Positions 7,077-14,270 of a stretch of 29,832 nt of DNA are shown piece by piece. A program made the position numbers and the translations under genes. The notes beneath the pieces are model-generated. The model saw only the letters and a program-made list of their open reading frames with translations. It did no database searches and was not told the origin of the DNA. Numbering within the stretch: the first letter of the stretch is position 1; each line of letters opens with the position of its first letter. Source of the stretch: an uncultured Clostridia bacterium (GTDB lineage Bacteria; Bacillota; Clostridia; Oscillospirales; Ruminococcaceae); assembly GCA_937891895.1 (NCBI GenBank), contig CALATN010000056.1, forward strand, positions 1 to 29,832. The letters run 5' to 3'.

Positions 7077-8435
7077 ATGTACGAAGAAAACAATAACAAT
7101 AATTATACTTATGAGGCGAATTATACACCAACAGAACCCGAAAAACCAAAGAACAACGGCGGCAGAAAGGCAGGCAAGATTTTTGCGTTGATACTTGCTG
7201 TTGTACTTATCGGCGGTGCTTCAGGCTTCGGGGGTGCACTTCTTGCCAACTCAATGAACCCTGATAACATTTCTGCAACTGAGGTTGAAAAGGAAGAAAC
7301 TGAAACTGAAAAAGAAACCATCAGCACGGTTACCGCAGCTCCTCAGAATTCCTCAAATGAAGATGCAACACTCGGTAATCTTCTGAATGTTACTCCTGCA
7401 AACGGTGCACTTACAACAGAGCAGATTATTCACAATGCTACACCATCGGTTGTTCTTATCACATCTGAGTTTGAAGATGCTCAGGGCAGCGGTACTGGAA
7501 CAGGTATTGTTCTTTCTGCTGACGGTTATATCATCACCAACTGCCACGTTATTGAAACATCCTATCAGACTTACCAGAGCACAGGTGATATGAATCCGTT
7601 TGAAAACCCATTCAGCTTTTTTGGCGGTGGTTACGAAGCTGTGACACAGACCGCTCAGGCTGACACAGTTACAGTCACAATGTATGACGGTGCTGAGCAT
7701 AAGGCCGAAATCATCGGCAGTGACGAAAACACAGACCTTGCCCTGCTTAAAATTGATGTTGACGGTCTTATCCCTGCTGTTCTCGGAAACAGTGATGACC
7801 TTAATCTTGGTGAAACAGCCGTAACTCTTGGTTACCCTCTCGGTCTCGGACTTTCCGCTTCCGAAGGTATTGTTTCAGGTCTTGAAAAAGAGCTTACCAC
7901 AGAGCTTTCCAGCGGCGGTACTGCAACAATGACACTCATCCAGACAGACGCTTCCATTAACCCCGGCAACTCAGGCGGCCCGCTTCTCAACGAAAGAGGT
8001 GAAGTAATCGGCATCACTTCTTCAAAGCTTGTTGACAGCACAGTTGAGGGTATCGGTTTTGCAATTCCTATTACAGACGCTATGCCAATCCTTGAAGACC
8101 TTATGAACAAGGGCTACGTTTCAACACCGAAAATCGGTATCACAGGCAGCGATATTACCGCAGCTGTAAAGCGTTACTACAACCTCCCTGTTGACGCAGG
8201 TGTACTTGTTGTTTCCGTTGAAGAAGGTTCCTGTGCCGACATCGCAGGCATTGCCGAGGGCGATGTTATCGTAGCGGCTGATGGCAAGGATATCAGCGAT
8301 ATGAACGGACTTGTTGCCGCTAAGAACAAGCACAAGCCCGGCGAAACAATGACTGTTACACTCGCAAGAAGCGATGGAAATATTGATGTTGAAATTGTAC
8401 TTGATGAAACACCCAATGAAACAACAGACGAATAA
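7077..8435 (+). CDS. htrA: HtrA/DegP-like membrane-anchored serine protease with PDZ domain (452 aa)
   Basis: An extracytoplasmic quality-control protease. Order: an Asn/Tyr-rich cytosolic tail (1-30), one membrane segment (about 33-57), a Glu/Thr-rich linker, a trypsin-like domain with NCHVIE (His157), ENTDLALL (Asp220) and NPGNSGGPL (Ser299), then a PDZ domain (about 345-440, including KIGITG and VVSVEEGSCADIAGIAEGD). The triad is complete. A loop at about 170-195 is enlarged with Asn/Phe/Gly (the LA loop area of the family). AAAGGCGG precedes the ATG. It stands alone between a promoter and a strong terminator. Confidence 0.95.
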   Translation: MYEENNNNNYTYEANYTPTEPEKPKNNGGRKAGKIFALILAVVLIGGASGFGGALLANSMNPDNISATEVEKEETETEKETISTVTAAPQNSSNEDATLGNLLNVTPANGALTTEQIIHNATPSVVLITSEFEDAQGSGTGTGIVLSADGYIITNCHVIETSYQTYQSTGDMNPFENPFSFFGGGYEAVTQTAQADTVTVTMYDGAEHKAEIIGSDENTDLALLKIDVDGLIPAVLGNSDDLNLGETAVTLGYPLGLGLSASEGIVSGLEKELTTELSSGGTATMTLIQTDASINPGNSGGPLLNERGEVIGITSSKLVDSTVEGIGFAIPITDAMPILEDLMNKGYVSTPKIGITGSDITAAVKRYYNLPVDAGVLVVSVEEGSCADIAGIAEGDVIVAADGKDISDMNGLVAAKNKHKPGETMTVTLARSDGNIDVEIVLDETPNETTDE

Positions 8436-8452
8436 TTTACGCTGATATAACG

Positions 8453-8480
8453 AACAGCCCGTGATTTTCACGGGCTGTTT
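8453..8480. terminator. Bidirectional terminator between convergent genes
   Basis: An 11-bp perfect stem (8453-8463 with 8469-8479) with a five-base loop and a T-rich plus-strand tail closes the htrA unit. The stop codon of the minus-strand gene (8468-8470) lies inside the hairpin. Confidence 0.85.
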
Positions 8481-9154
8481 TCAGCTTTATTCAAGGCTTC
8501 TACAAATTCGTATATATATCGGTTTCCACTTTCCTGCTTAGGACTGAAACAAAGTATTTCATATATGTTTGTACTAAAATCAAATTCCTGCTCGTCAATT
8601 TTAACCGTGCAGAATGGAAATCCATCCCAAAAATCTATACCCTTGCTTGTTATGCTCATTCGTTCGCCGTAAAGTCTCTGCATAAATTCCAAAGTTGTAT
8701 CATAATTAAATCTATCATTTTCGACATAGCTCACCATAACATAACCCTCGCGTGCCATTTCTTCAACGTAGTATTTGTTACGGCTCGGTTTTTCAGTGCA
8801 ATTCGGATTAAGCCATAGAGTTTCAATAACAATTCCTTTTTTAGAATGGTTGCGTTGAAGCCATATTTCATTGACCTCATCAATGTTCTTCTCTAAAATT
8901 ATCTCACTGCTTACATAACGCTTATAATAACAAATGCCGTCCTTAAATTCCACAACAGAATATTGTATGCCATTTATGTCACAGTCTGCCAACTGCAAAT
9001 AATAATCATCCTTGTCTTCCTTTGCAATACGCATAAGCGGAGTTGTTTTGGCAATATCATCTTTATCAAAAAGCTCATAATCGTTGGTATACGATTTGGC
9101 ACGGTACGTACAACCCTTGTATATAACAAATTCGTCACAATACTTGTTACTCAT
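8468..9154 (-). CDS. Hypothetical protein (228 aa)
   Basis: I do not recognise this protein. No signal peptide, no membrane segment; acidic, Tyr-rich, with repeated beta-like stretches (QYSVVEFKDGICYYKRY, FPFCTVKIDEQEFDF) and a C-terminal helix. It looks like a cytosolic globular protein. AGGAGGTG lies 5 nt before the ATG and a consensus promoter stands upstream, so it is a well-expressed single gene. In style it resembles the small unknown protein at 347-730, but I see no alignable shared motif. Confidence 0.8.
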   Translation of the reverse strand: MSNKYCDEFVIYKGCTYRAKSYTNDYELFDKDDIAKTTPLMRIAKEDKDDYYLQLADCDINGIQYSVVEFKDGICYYKRYVSSEIILEKNIDEVNEIWLQRNHSKKGIVIETLWLNPNCTEKPSRNKYYVEEMAREGYVMVSYVENDRFNYDTTLEFMQRLYGERMSITSKGIDFWDGFPFCTVKIDEQEFDFSTNIYEILCFSPKQESGNRYIYEFVEALNKAENSP

Positions 9155-9177
9155 AACACACCTCCTGATTTTTAATG

Positions 9178-9206
9178 ATTATAGCACCGTTTTATTCCAA
9201 AGTCAA
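9178..9206 (-). promoter_or_regulatory. Promoter of the hypothetical gene
   Basis: Minus strand TTGACT (9206-9201), 17-bp spacer, TATAAT (9183-9178), 23 nt before the ATG. Confidence 0.85.
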
Positions 9207-9276
9207 CACGATTTCATCTTGTTACATTTTGTCAGAAAATCCCAAAAATATTTTTCAAAAAAATTCTCAAAAAGGC

Positions 9277-9305
9277 TTGACAAAGTATTTTTGCTGTGAT
9301 ATAAT
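9277..9305 (+). promoter_or_regulatory. Promoter of the initiator tRNA gene
   Basis: TTGACA (9277-9282), 17-bp spacer, TATAAT (9300-9305): full consensus, about 35 nt before the tRNA. Confidence 0.9.
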
Positions 9306-9340
9306 ATAAAAGCACTCTTGATGAGGGCAAAATAAAATAT

Positions 9341-9417
<77 letters not shown>

Positions 9418-9422
9418 CATAT

Positions 9423-9458
9423 AAATTTCCATAAACTTATGTTTATGGAAATTTTTTT
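9423..9458 (+). terminator. First terminator after the tRNA
   Basis: A 14-bp perfect stem (9423-9436 with 9441-9454) with a four-base loop followed by Ts to 9458. Confidence 0.92.
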
Positions 9459-9493
9459 AGCCGTTTAACGAAAGTTAAGCGGCTTATTTTTTT
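9459..9493 (+). terminator. Second, tandem terminator after the tRNA
   Basis: An 11-bp stem (9459-9469 with 9474-9484) with a GAAA loop and a TTATTTTTTT tail, directly abutting the first terminator. Confidence 0.88.
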
Positions 9494-9585
9494 GCCTGAA
9501 ACATATTTCAGGATACTATTAGAACATAAATCATATATAAGAAATGCACGGAATATTTATCCGCAAATTTATTTAGCTGTATTAC

Positions 9586-9631
9586 AAAAAAAACAAGGCA
9601 GTTTCCATTTATTTTTGGAAGCTGCCTTTTT
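9586..9631. terminator. Bidirectional terminator outside the left inverted repeat
   Basis: Positions 9595-9607 pair with 9616-9628 (13 bp, one G-U). The plus strand ends in TTTTT; the minus strand ends in eight Ts after one G. It lies 35 bp left of the left inverted repeat, where it would stop the outward promoter at 9724-9752 in the present orientation, and would stop the recombinase transcript after inversion. The rest of 9494-9665 holds only a 6-bp CCTGAA/TTCAGG hairpin (9495-9512) and no gene. Confidence 0.88.
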
Positions 9632-9665
9632 ATATCAGGATGTCATCCAGCAATAACATAGTAAC

Positions 9666-9694
9666 ATCTTTTCGCAAATTATACCCATTTATGA
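9666..9694 (+). repeat. Left 29-bp inverted repeat of the invertible segment
   Basis: Exact reverse complement of 11039-11067; identity stops on both sides at once. Inside it, AAAT and ATTT arms flank the 7-bp asymmetric spacer TATACCC, the layout of a tyrosine-recombinase core site with a 7-bp crossover region. Assignment of the crossover region is inferred. Confidence 0.93.
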
Positions 9695-9723
9695 AAGGAT
9701 ATACCTATAATTATACTTTATTT

Positions 9724-9752
9724 ATTATAAAACAATTTGACAAAATTGTCAA
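9724..9752 (-). promoter_or_regulatory. Outward consensus promoter inside the invertible segment (now facing away from the Tad genes)
   Basis: Minus strand TTGACA (9752-9747), 17-bp spacer, TATAAT (9729-9724): perfect in both hexamers and spacing. The spacer begins so that TTGACA-AAAT-TGTCAA (9737-9752) forms an inverted repeat over the -35 box, a possible operator. No minus-strand gene lies downstream before the terminator at 9586-9631, so in this orientation the promoter has no coding target. Confidence 0.85.
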
Positions 9753-9766
9753 TATTACAACAAAAT

Positions 9767-9795
9767 TTGAGATAAATGTTCACAAAATGTAAAAT
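9767..9795 (+). promoter_or_regulatory. Promoter of the recombinase gene
   Basis: TTGAGA (9767-9772), 17-bp spacer, TAAAAT (9790-9795): a weaker promoter, back to back with the outward one. It stays with the recombinase gene whichever way the segment lies. Confidence 0.65.
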
Positions 9796-9883
9796 CAATA
9801 ACTTTTGATTTTAGGTATGGTGAGTTTCAAATGATTTTTTAAGCCGTCAAAAATGTGGTATTCAGGAAAGGAAGTATCAATTT

Positions 9884-11029
9884 ATGGCAAAACACGGGGA
9901 AAATATTTACAAAAGAAAAGACGGACGATGGGAGGGACGTTATAAGGATGGATATCGTGCAGACGGGAAAACCAAATATTCTTCGATTTATGGTAAAAGT
10001 TACTCGGATGTCAAAAAGAAATTACTGCTTAAAAACTCACAGAATACTGTCTCTAATCCTTGCAGATGTATTTTTAATGACTTAATTGATTATTGGCTTG
10101 CAAACATTAAAAATAATGTGAAGGAGTCTACATATTCCAATTATTCGATGAAAATTGAAAAACATATACGTCCGTTTTTAGGAAATATAAGGTATGAAGA
10201 TATGACTTCGGGTATGCTTAATGAATTTATTTTATATAAGCAATCATGCGGACTTTCTTCAAAATATACAGCAGATATTGTTGTGCTTATAAAATCAATT
10301 GCCAAATATGCACATAAAACTCTGGGATATGCTGACAAAACTCTGACTTGCTCTTTGCCGAAGGATAAATGTATATCAGAAAGCAAAATATTGTCGTCAT
10401 CAGATTACTGTAAACTCATTTCTTTACTTTTACGAAATGCAACTCCATCAAATATTGGAATACTTCTTTCCGCATCAACAGGTATGCGAATAGGAGAGAT
10501 ATGTGCACTGAAATGGTCTGATATAGATTTGGAAAGAAAAGTTATTGTTGTAAATAAAACTCTTCAGAGAATAAAAAATAATGACGGTATATCAGCTACA
10601 AAGATAATTATTACATCTCCAAAAAGCAGGACATCCTCAAGAGAGATACCTCTTCCAGATATTGTTATGCCGATATTATCCGAAAACAGTAAAGATGACA
10701 ACTGCTATGTAATCACAGGAACAGAGCGTTATTCCGAGCCGCGGGCAATGCAGTACCGTTTCAGGAATTTTATAAAAGAGTCAGGATTGCCGCTTGTGAA
10801 TTTTCATTCTCTTCGCCATACCTTTGCAACGCAATGTATAGCTGTGGGATTTGACGTAAAAACACTGTCAGAAATCCTTGGACACGGTTCTGTAGAAATA
10901 ACTCTGAACAGATATGTACATTCGTCACTGGACAGAAAAAGAAGCTGTTTTGAATTACTTTCAAAAAGTATTAAACCGTCAAATCTGCCGTCAGAGATGT
11001 TGTCTTGTAATGATAACAACACAGTTTAA
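9884..11029 (+). CDS. Tyrosine recombinase (invertase/integrase family, 381 aa)
   Basis: A complete site-specific tyrosine recombinase. Domains: an N-terminal arm-binding-like region with YKRKDGRWEGRYKDG (9-23), a SAM-like core-binding domain (about 62-150), and the catalytic domain with Arg202 (STGMRIGE), Lys247 (SPKS), His308/Arg311 (HSLRHTF), His334 (LGHG) and the nucleophile Tyr344 (NRYVH). All catalytic residues are present. AGGAAAGGAAG precedes the ATG. By sequence it resembles Tn916-type integrases, but there is no excisionase, relaxase or cargo, and the gene fills the space between two inverted repeats, its stop only 9 bp from the right one. I therefore take it to be a dedicated DNA invertase. 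No clear terminator follows it, so some read-through into the Tad genes is possible. Confidence 0.93.
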   Translation: MAKHGENIYKRKDGRWEGRYKDGYRADGKTKYSSIYGKSYSDVKKKLLLKNSQNTVSNPCRCIFNDLIDYWLANIKNNVKESTYSNYSMKIEKHIRPFLGNIRYEDMTSGMLNEFILYKQSCGLSSKYTADIVVLIKSIAKYAHKTLGYADKTLTCSLPKDKCISESKILSSSDYCKLISLLLRNATPSNIGILLSASTGMRIGEICALKWSDIDLERKVIVVNKTLQRIKNNDGISATKIIITSPKSRTSSREIPLPDIVMPILSENSKDDNCYVITGTERYSEPRAMQYRFRNFIKESGLPLVNFHSLRHTFATQCIAVGFDVKTLSEILGHGSVEITLNRYVHSSLDRKRSCFELLSKSIKPSNLPSEMLSCNDNNTV

Positions 11030-11038
11030 GGGCTTTAA

Positions 11039-11067
11039 TCATAAATGGGTATAATTTGCGAAAAGAT
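11039..11067 (-). repeat. Right 29-bp inverted repeat of the invertible segment
   Basis: Perfect reverse complement of 9666-9694. It carries a TATAAT on the plus strand (11050-11055) with no -35 partner at the right distance. A weak 6-bp GAAAAG/CTTTTC hairpin (11060-11065 with 11075-11080) spans its outer edge. Confidence 0.93.
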
Positions 11068-11118
11068 TTAATAGCTTTTCCCTTTTATGAAAATAAAAAT
11101 TAAAGGTGGTCGGGATTT

Positions 11119-12165
11119 ATGAAAATAAAAATTGCTATTGCGGATACCAATGAAATTTATGCAAGAAGACTGTTTGAAGCATTACAGCGACAGGAAAATC
11201 TTTCTCTGTCTGTATTTACAGATAAGGACAAGCTTGAAAAGGACCTTTCCTCTGCAAGATATGACATAATTCTTTTCGATCAATCAATGTATACCGGCGA
11301 TTTTATGTTTAAAAACGCCAAGCTTTCCGTGCTTCTTTTTGATGAAGACATCGGTCAGTCTATCACAAACTCCGGCAAATTCAAAACAGTAAAGAAGCAT
11401 CAGCGCGGAAGTAATATCTACAAGGAAATAATAGGATTATATTCCGAATTTGTTTCAGATTCCTCTTTCTTCAGAAATTCGAAGGATCAGTGCCGTGTTA
11501 TCAGTGTTTATTCACCTGTCGGCGGCGCAGGAAAAACAACTACTGCTATGGCTATTGCAAATTCTATTGCCAACAAGGGCAGAAATGTAATATATCTCAA
11601 TTTTGAACCGATTGCATCTTATGGCACTTATATGAAGTTGAGCGGCGGCAAGGGTATGGGAGAAATATTTGTCGCAATGGAAGGTTCGGGAAGTTTTAAT
11701 CTGAAGCTTGAAAGTCTGATGAAAAATACTCCTCAGGGTATTATTTATTTTGAAAAGTTTGAAAATCTGCTTGATATTTATGAAATCACGTCTGAAGATA
11801 TTGAGAAAATGATAAGAATGATAAGCAAATCAGGAAAAGCTGATTACATAATCATTGATATGGGCACGGCATTTGATTCACTGAACAGAAGTCTTATGGA
11901 TGTTGCTGACAGAATTGTACTTGTCGAAAATACTGATAAGGCATCTGCCGAAAAGCTTTCCGCATTCACAGGACATCAGATTGTTGTAAGGGAATATTCA
12001 GACAAAATCTGTTCAGTAATCAACTTCTCGTCAAACAATTCCGATCATAGCATTGCAAACTATGAGATTGCAGGACGAATTACCGAGAAGAAGGCTGATC
12101 CCGAGGAAGTTGTTTCCTATATAAGCAAGTATTCACTTATTGATATTGATATGATAATTTCATAA
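11119..12165 (+). CDS. tadZ: TadZ/CpaE-like pilus localisation ATPase (348 aa)
   Basis: The first gene of the Tad locus. An N-terminal receiver-like domain (about 1-105, with YDIILFDQSM near 48-57 in the phospho-acceptor position, but otherwise degenerate) is followed by a MinD/ParA-type ATPase domain with the deviant Walker A SPVGGAGKTTTA (132-143) and DYIIIDMG (242-249) as the Walker B. TadZ proteins bind ATP and place the secretion machine at the membrane. AAAGGTGG precedes the ATG by 8 nt. It has no visible promoter of its own in the present orientation; the nearest strong one is inside the invertible segment. TadA follows after 13 nt. Confidence 0.9.
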   Translation: MKIKIAIADTNEIYARRLFEALQRQENLSLSVFTDKDKLEKDLSSARYDIILFDQSMYTGDFMFKNAKLSVLLFDEDIGQSITNSGKFKTVKKHQRGSNIYKEIIGLYSEFVSDSSFFRNSKDQCRVISVYSPVGGAGKTTTAMAIANSIANKGRNVIYLNFEPIASYGTYMKLSGGKGMGEIFVAMEGSGSFNLKLESLMKNTPQGIIYFEKFENLLDIYEITSEDIEKMIRMISKSGKADYIIIDMGTAFDSLNRSLMDVADRIVLVENTDKASAEKLSAFTGHQIVVREYSDKICSVINFSSNNSDHSIANYEIAGRITEKKADPEEVVSYISKYSLIDIDMIIS

Positions 12166-12178
12166 GGGGGCGCAGATT

Positions 12179-13462
12179 GTGATAAGCGGTGAATTATTCA
12201 AACTGATGACCGTTGAAATAAAGAAAAAGATACAGGATCTGCCTAATCTTACCATTATGACGGACGATGAGCTATATGAAGCTATCGAAAATCTTATGGA
12301 GCAAAAGCTTGCTGAGCTTACTAACACTGAGGGCGGCGATTTCAGTGAAGCGGGTTCTATCACCTTCCGCGATAAAAGCAGTATCAGAAACAGTGTTTTT
12401 GAATCAATAAGAGGTCTTGACGTTCTTGGAACAATTATTGAGGATAAAACAATAACGGAAGTTATGATAAACGGCTATGACAACATTTTCGTTGAACAGA
12501 ACGGTCAGCTGAAGAAAATTCCTGAGCGATTTGAAAGCACTGAGGTGCTTACCGATATTATTATCAAGTTCGTTCGTATGGCTGGCAGAAGTGTTGACGA
12601 AAGTAACCCTATCGTTGACACAAGGCTTGAGGATGGCTCCCGTGTAAACGTTGTACTGCCGCCTGTTGCCCTTAATGGTCCTATAGTAACCATACGACGT
12701 TTTCCGCAGGAAGCAATGACTATTCAGAAGCTCCTTGATTATGGCTCACTTACTGTAGAAGCAGCTGATTTTCTTGAAAAGCTTGTTCGTGCAAAATACA
12801 ATATTTTTGTTTGCGGCGGTACAGGCAGCGGTAAAACCACCTTTCTCAATGCTTTATCCAATTTTATTCCGCAGCATGAACGTGTAATAACAATCGAGGA
12901 CAGTGCTGAGCTTCAGATCAAAAACATCCCGAACCTTGTAAGACTTGAAACAAAAAATGCCAACTCCGCCGGCAAGGGCGCAATCACAATCAGAGATCTG
13001 ATTAAATCATCACTGAGAATGAGACCTGAACGCATCGTTGTCGGAGAAGTAAGAGGCGGTGAAGCACTGGACATGCTTCAGGCAATGAACACAGGTCATG
13101 ACGGCTCACTTTCCACAGGTCACGCCAACTCATCTCACGATATGATCAGCCGTCTTGAAACAATGGTATTAAGCGGTTCCCCCGGTCTTCCTTTGGAGGC
13201 AATACGTCAGCAGATTTCTTCTGCGGTAGATATAATAGTACATCTGTCCCGACTCCGTGACTTCTCAAGAAAAACAATAGAAATTTCAGAGGTCGACAAA
13301 ATTGATGACAAGGGAAATATCATACTTAATCCTTTATTCAAATTTGAAGAATCCCCTGAAAGCACTGTAAAGAAGGTTGTCGGAGGATTGAAGCGTACTT
13401 CAAATCCAATGATACACAGTGAAAAATTCATAAATGCAGGTATTTATGATTATCTTGATTAA
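12179..13462 (+). CDS. tadA: TadA/CpaF pilus assembly and secretion ATPase (427 aa)
   Basis: A hexameric ATPase powering pilus extension and probably retraction. Seen: GGTGSGKTTF Walker A (213-222), VITIEDSAELQI (236-247, Asp box), RPERIVVGEVRG (282-293, Walker B region), and TGHDGSLSTGHANS (305-318, His box). The length is typical for CpaF. The start is a GTG with AAGGGGG 8 nt upstream; no earlier in-frame ATG fits after the tadZ stop. TadB follows after 16 nt. Confidence 0.96.
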   Translation: MISGELFKLMTVEIKKKIQDLPNLTIMTDDELYEAIENLMEQKLAELTNTEGGDFSEAGSITFRDKSSIRNSVFESIRGLDVLGTIIEDKTITEVMINGYDNIFVEQNGQLKKIPERFESTEVLTDIIIKFVRMAGRSVDESNPIVDTRLEDGSRVNVVLPPVALNGPIVTIRRFPQEAMTIQKLLDYGSLTVEAADFLEKLVRAKYNIFVCGGTGSGKTTFLNALSNFIPQHERVITIEDSAELQIKNIPNLVRLETKNANSAGKGAITIRDLIKSSLRMRPERIVVGEVRGGEALDMLQAMNTGHDGSLSTGHANSSHDMISRLETMVLSGSPGLPLEAIRQQISSAVDIIVHLSRLRDFSRKTIEISEVDKIDDKGNIILNPLFKFEESPESTVKKVVGGLKRTSNPMIHSEKFINAGIYDYLD

Positions 13463-13478
13463 ACGGGAGGGGTAAAAA

Positions 13479-14255
13479 ATGAAGGATTTAGCCAATGTTG
13501 AGCCTGTCAATTACAAAAAATGTGCAATGACCAAGGCAGAACACTTATTTATGTACATTGTTTTTGCGGCAGCGGGTACTGTTGTTCTGAACATATTTTA
13601 TAAAGAACCTATCCTTTCATTGATAATTGCACTGATTATTGCACCTTCATTTGAAAAGGAATTTGCAAAATCACAGGTCAAAAAAAGAAAAAAACGTCTG
13701 AGAACACAATTCTGTGATATGCTCGAAGCAATGAGCGTTGCGGCAAGAGCAGGTAACAATGAATTAAAGGCACTTGAATCCGCATATCACGACTTGCAGA
13801 TGACATACAACGAAAAGGCTGATATAATCCGTGAGATGCGTGATATAATCAACAGAAACCGCAATGGTATCCCGTTAAGAGTTCTTTTCAAGGATTTCGG
13901 TGAACGAAGCGGTGTGGATGATATCAAAAGCTTTGGGGAGATTTACGAAATTATTGAAGGACGAAGCGATAAATTCTCTGATATCATCAAGCAGACACAG
14001 CAGATTATTTCTGACAAGATTGAAATTGAAGAAGAAATAGAAACTGTACTTACTGCGCCTAAAAACGAAAATAAAATTATGCTTTTTATGCCTGTACTGC
14101 TGATACTCATTCTCGGAGCAGGCGGAGGCGGCTTTCTTGACTGGCTTTATGCTGAGGATACGAAATTTGCAGGAGCAATTGTTATTTCAATCTGTATAGC
14201 AATTTTCATCTCGGCTTATCTGATTGGTCAGAAAATGACTGATATCGACGTGTAA
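13479..14255 (+). CDS. tadB: TadB-like inner-membrane platform protein (258 aa)
   Basis: A type II secretion F-domain protein expected to sit in the membrane beside the ATPase. Hydrophobic segments at about 21-57, 199-220 and 231-250 flank a soluble helical part (60-195) with the QFCDMLEAMSVAARAGNNELKA pattern typical of the T2SF fold. It is shorter than proteobacterial TadB, which carries an extra N-terminal membrane part. GGGAGGGG precedes the ATG. Confidence 0.88.
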   Translation: MKDLANVEPVNYKKCAMTKAEHLFMYIVFAAAGTVVLNIFYKEPILSLIIALIIAPSFEKEFAKSQVKKRKKRLRTQFCDMLEAMSVAARAGNNELKALESAYHDLQMTYNEKADIIREMRDIINRNRNGIPLRVLFKDFGERSGVDDIKSFGEIYEIIEGRSDKFSDIIKQTQQIISDKIEIEEEIETVLTAPKNENKIMLFMPVLLILILGAGGGGFLDWLYAEDTKFAGAIVISICIAIFISAYLIGQKMTDIDV

Positions 14256-14270
14256 CAAGGGGGATTTTTT

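Larger units (their letters stand above)
9666..11067. other. Probable invertible DNA segment (self-contained promoter-inversion switch)
   Basis: A 1402-bp segment is bounded by perfect 29-bp inverted repeats and holds one gene, a tyrosine recombinase, plus two divergent promoters next to the left repeat. Recombinases of this family invert DNA between inverted core sites. On flipping, the outward promoter (now 9752 to 9724, pointing left) would move to about 10981-11009 and point right, roughly 100 nt upstream of the first Tad gene at 11119. Left of the segment are only terminators and the tRNA, so the Tad locus is the only target. The repeats and promoter are seen; inversion is inferred. A small transposable element with recombinase-cut ends is the main alternative. 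Confidence 0.78.

Noticed and set aside
11050..11055. TATAAT in the right inverted repeat as a promoter for the Tad genes
   Set aside because: No -35 hexamer at 16-18 bp in either orientation and no TG extension at the right position.
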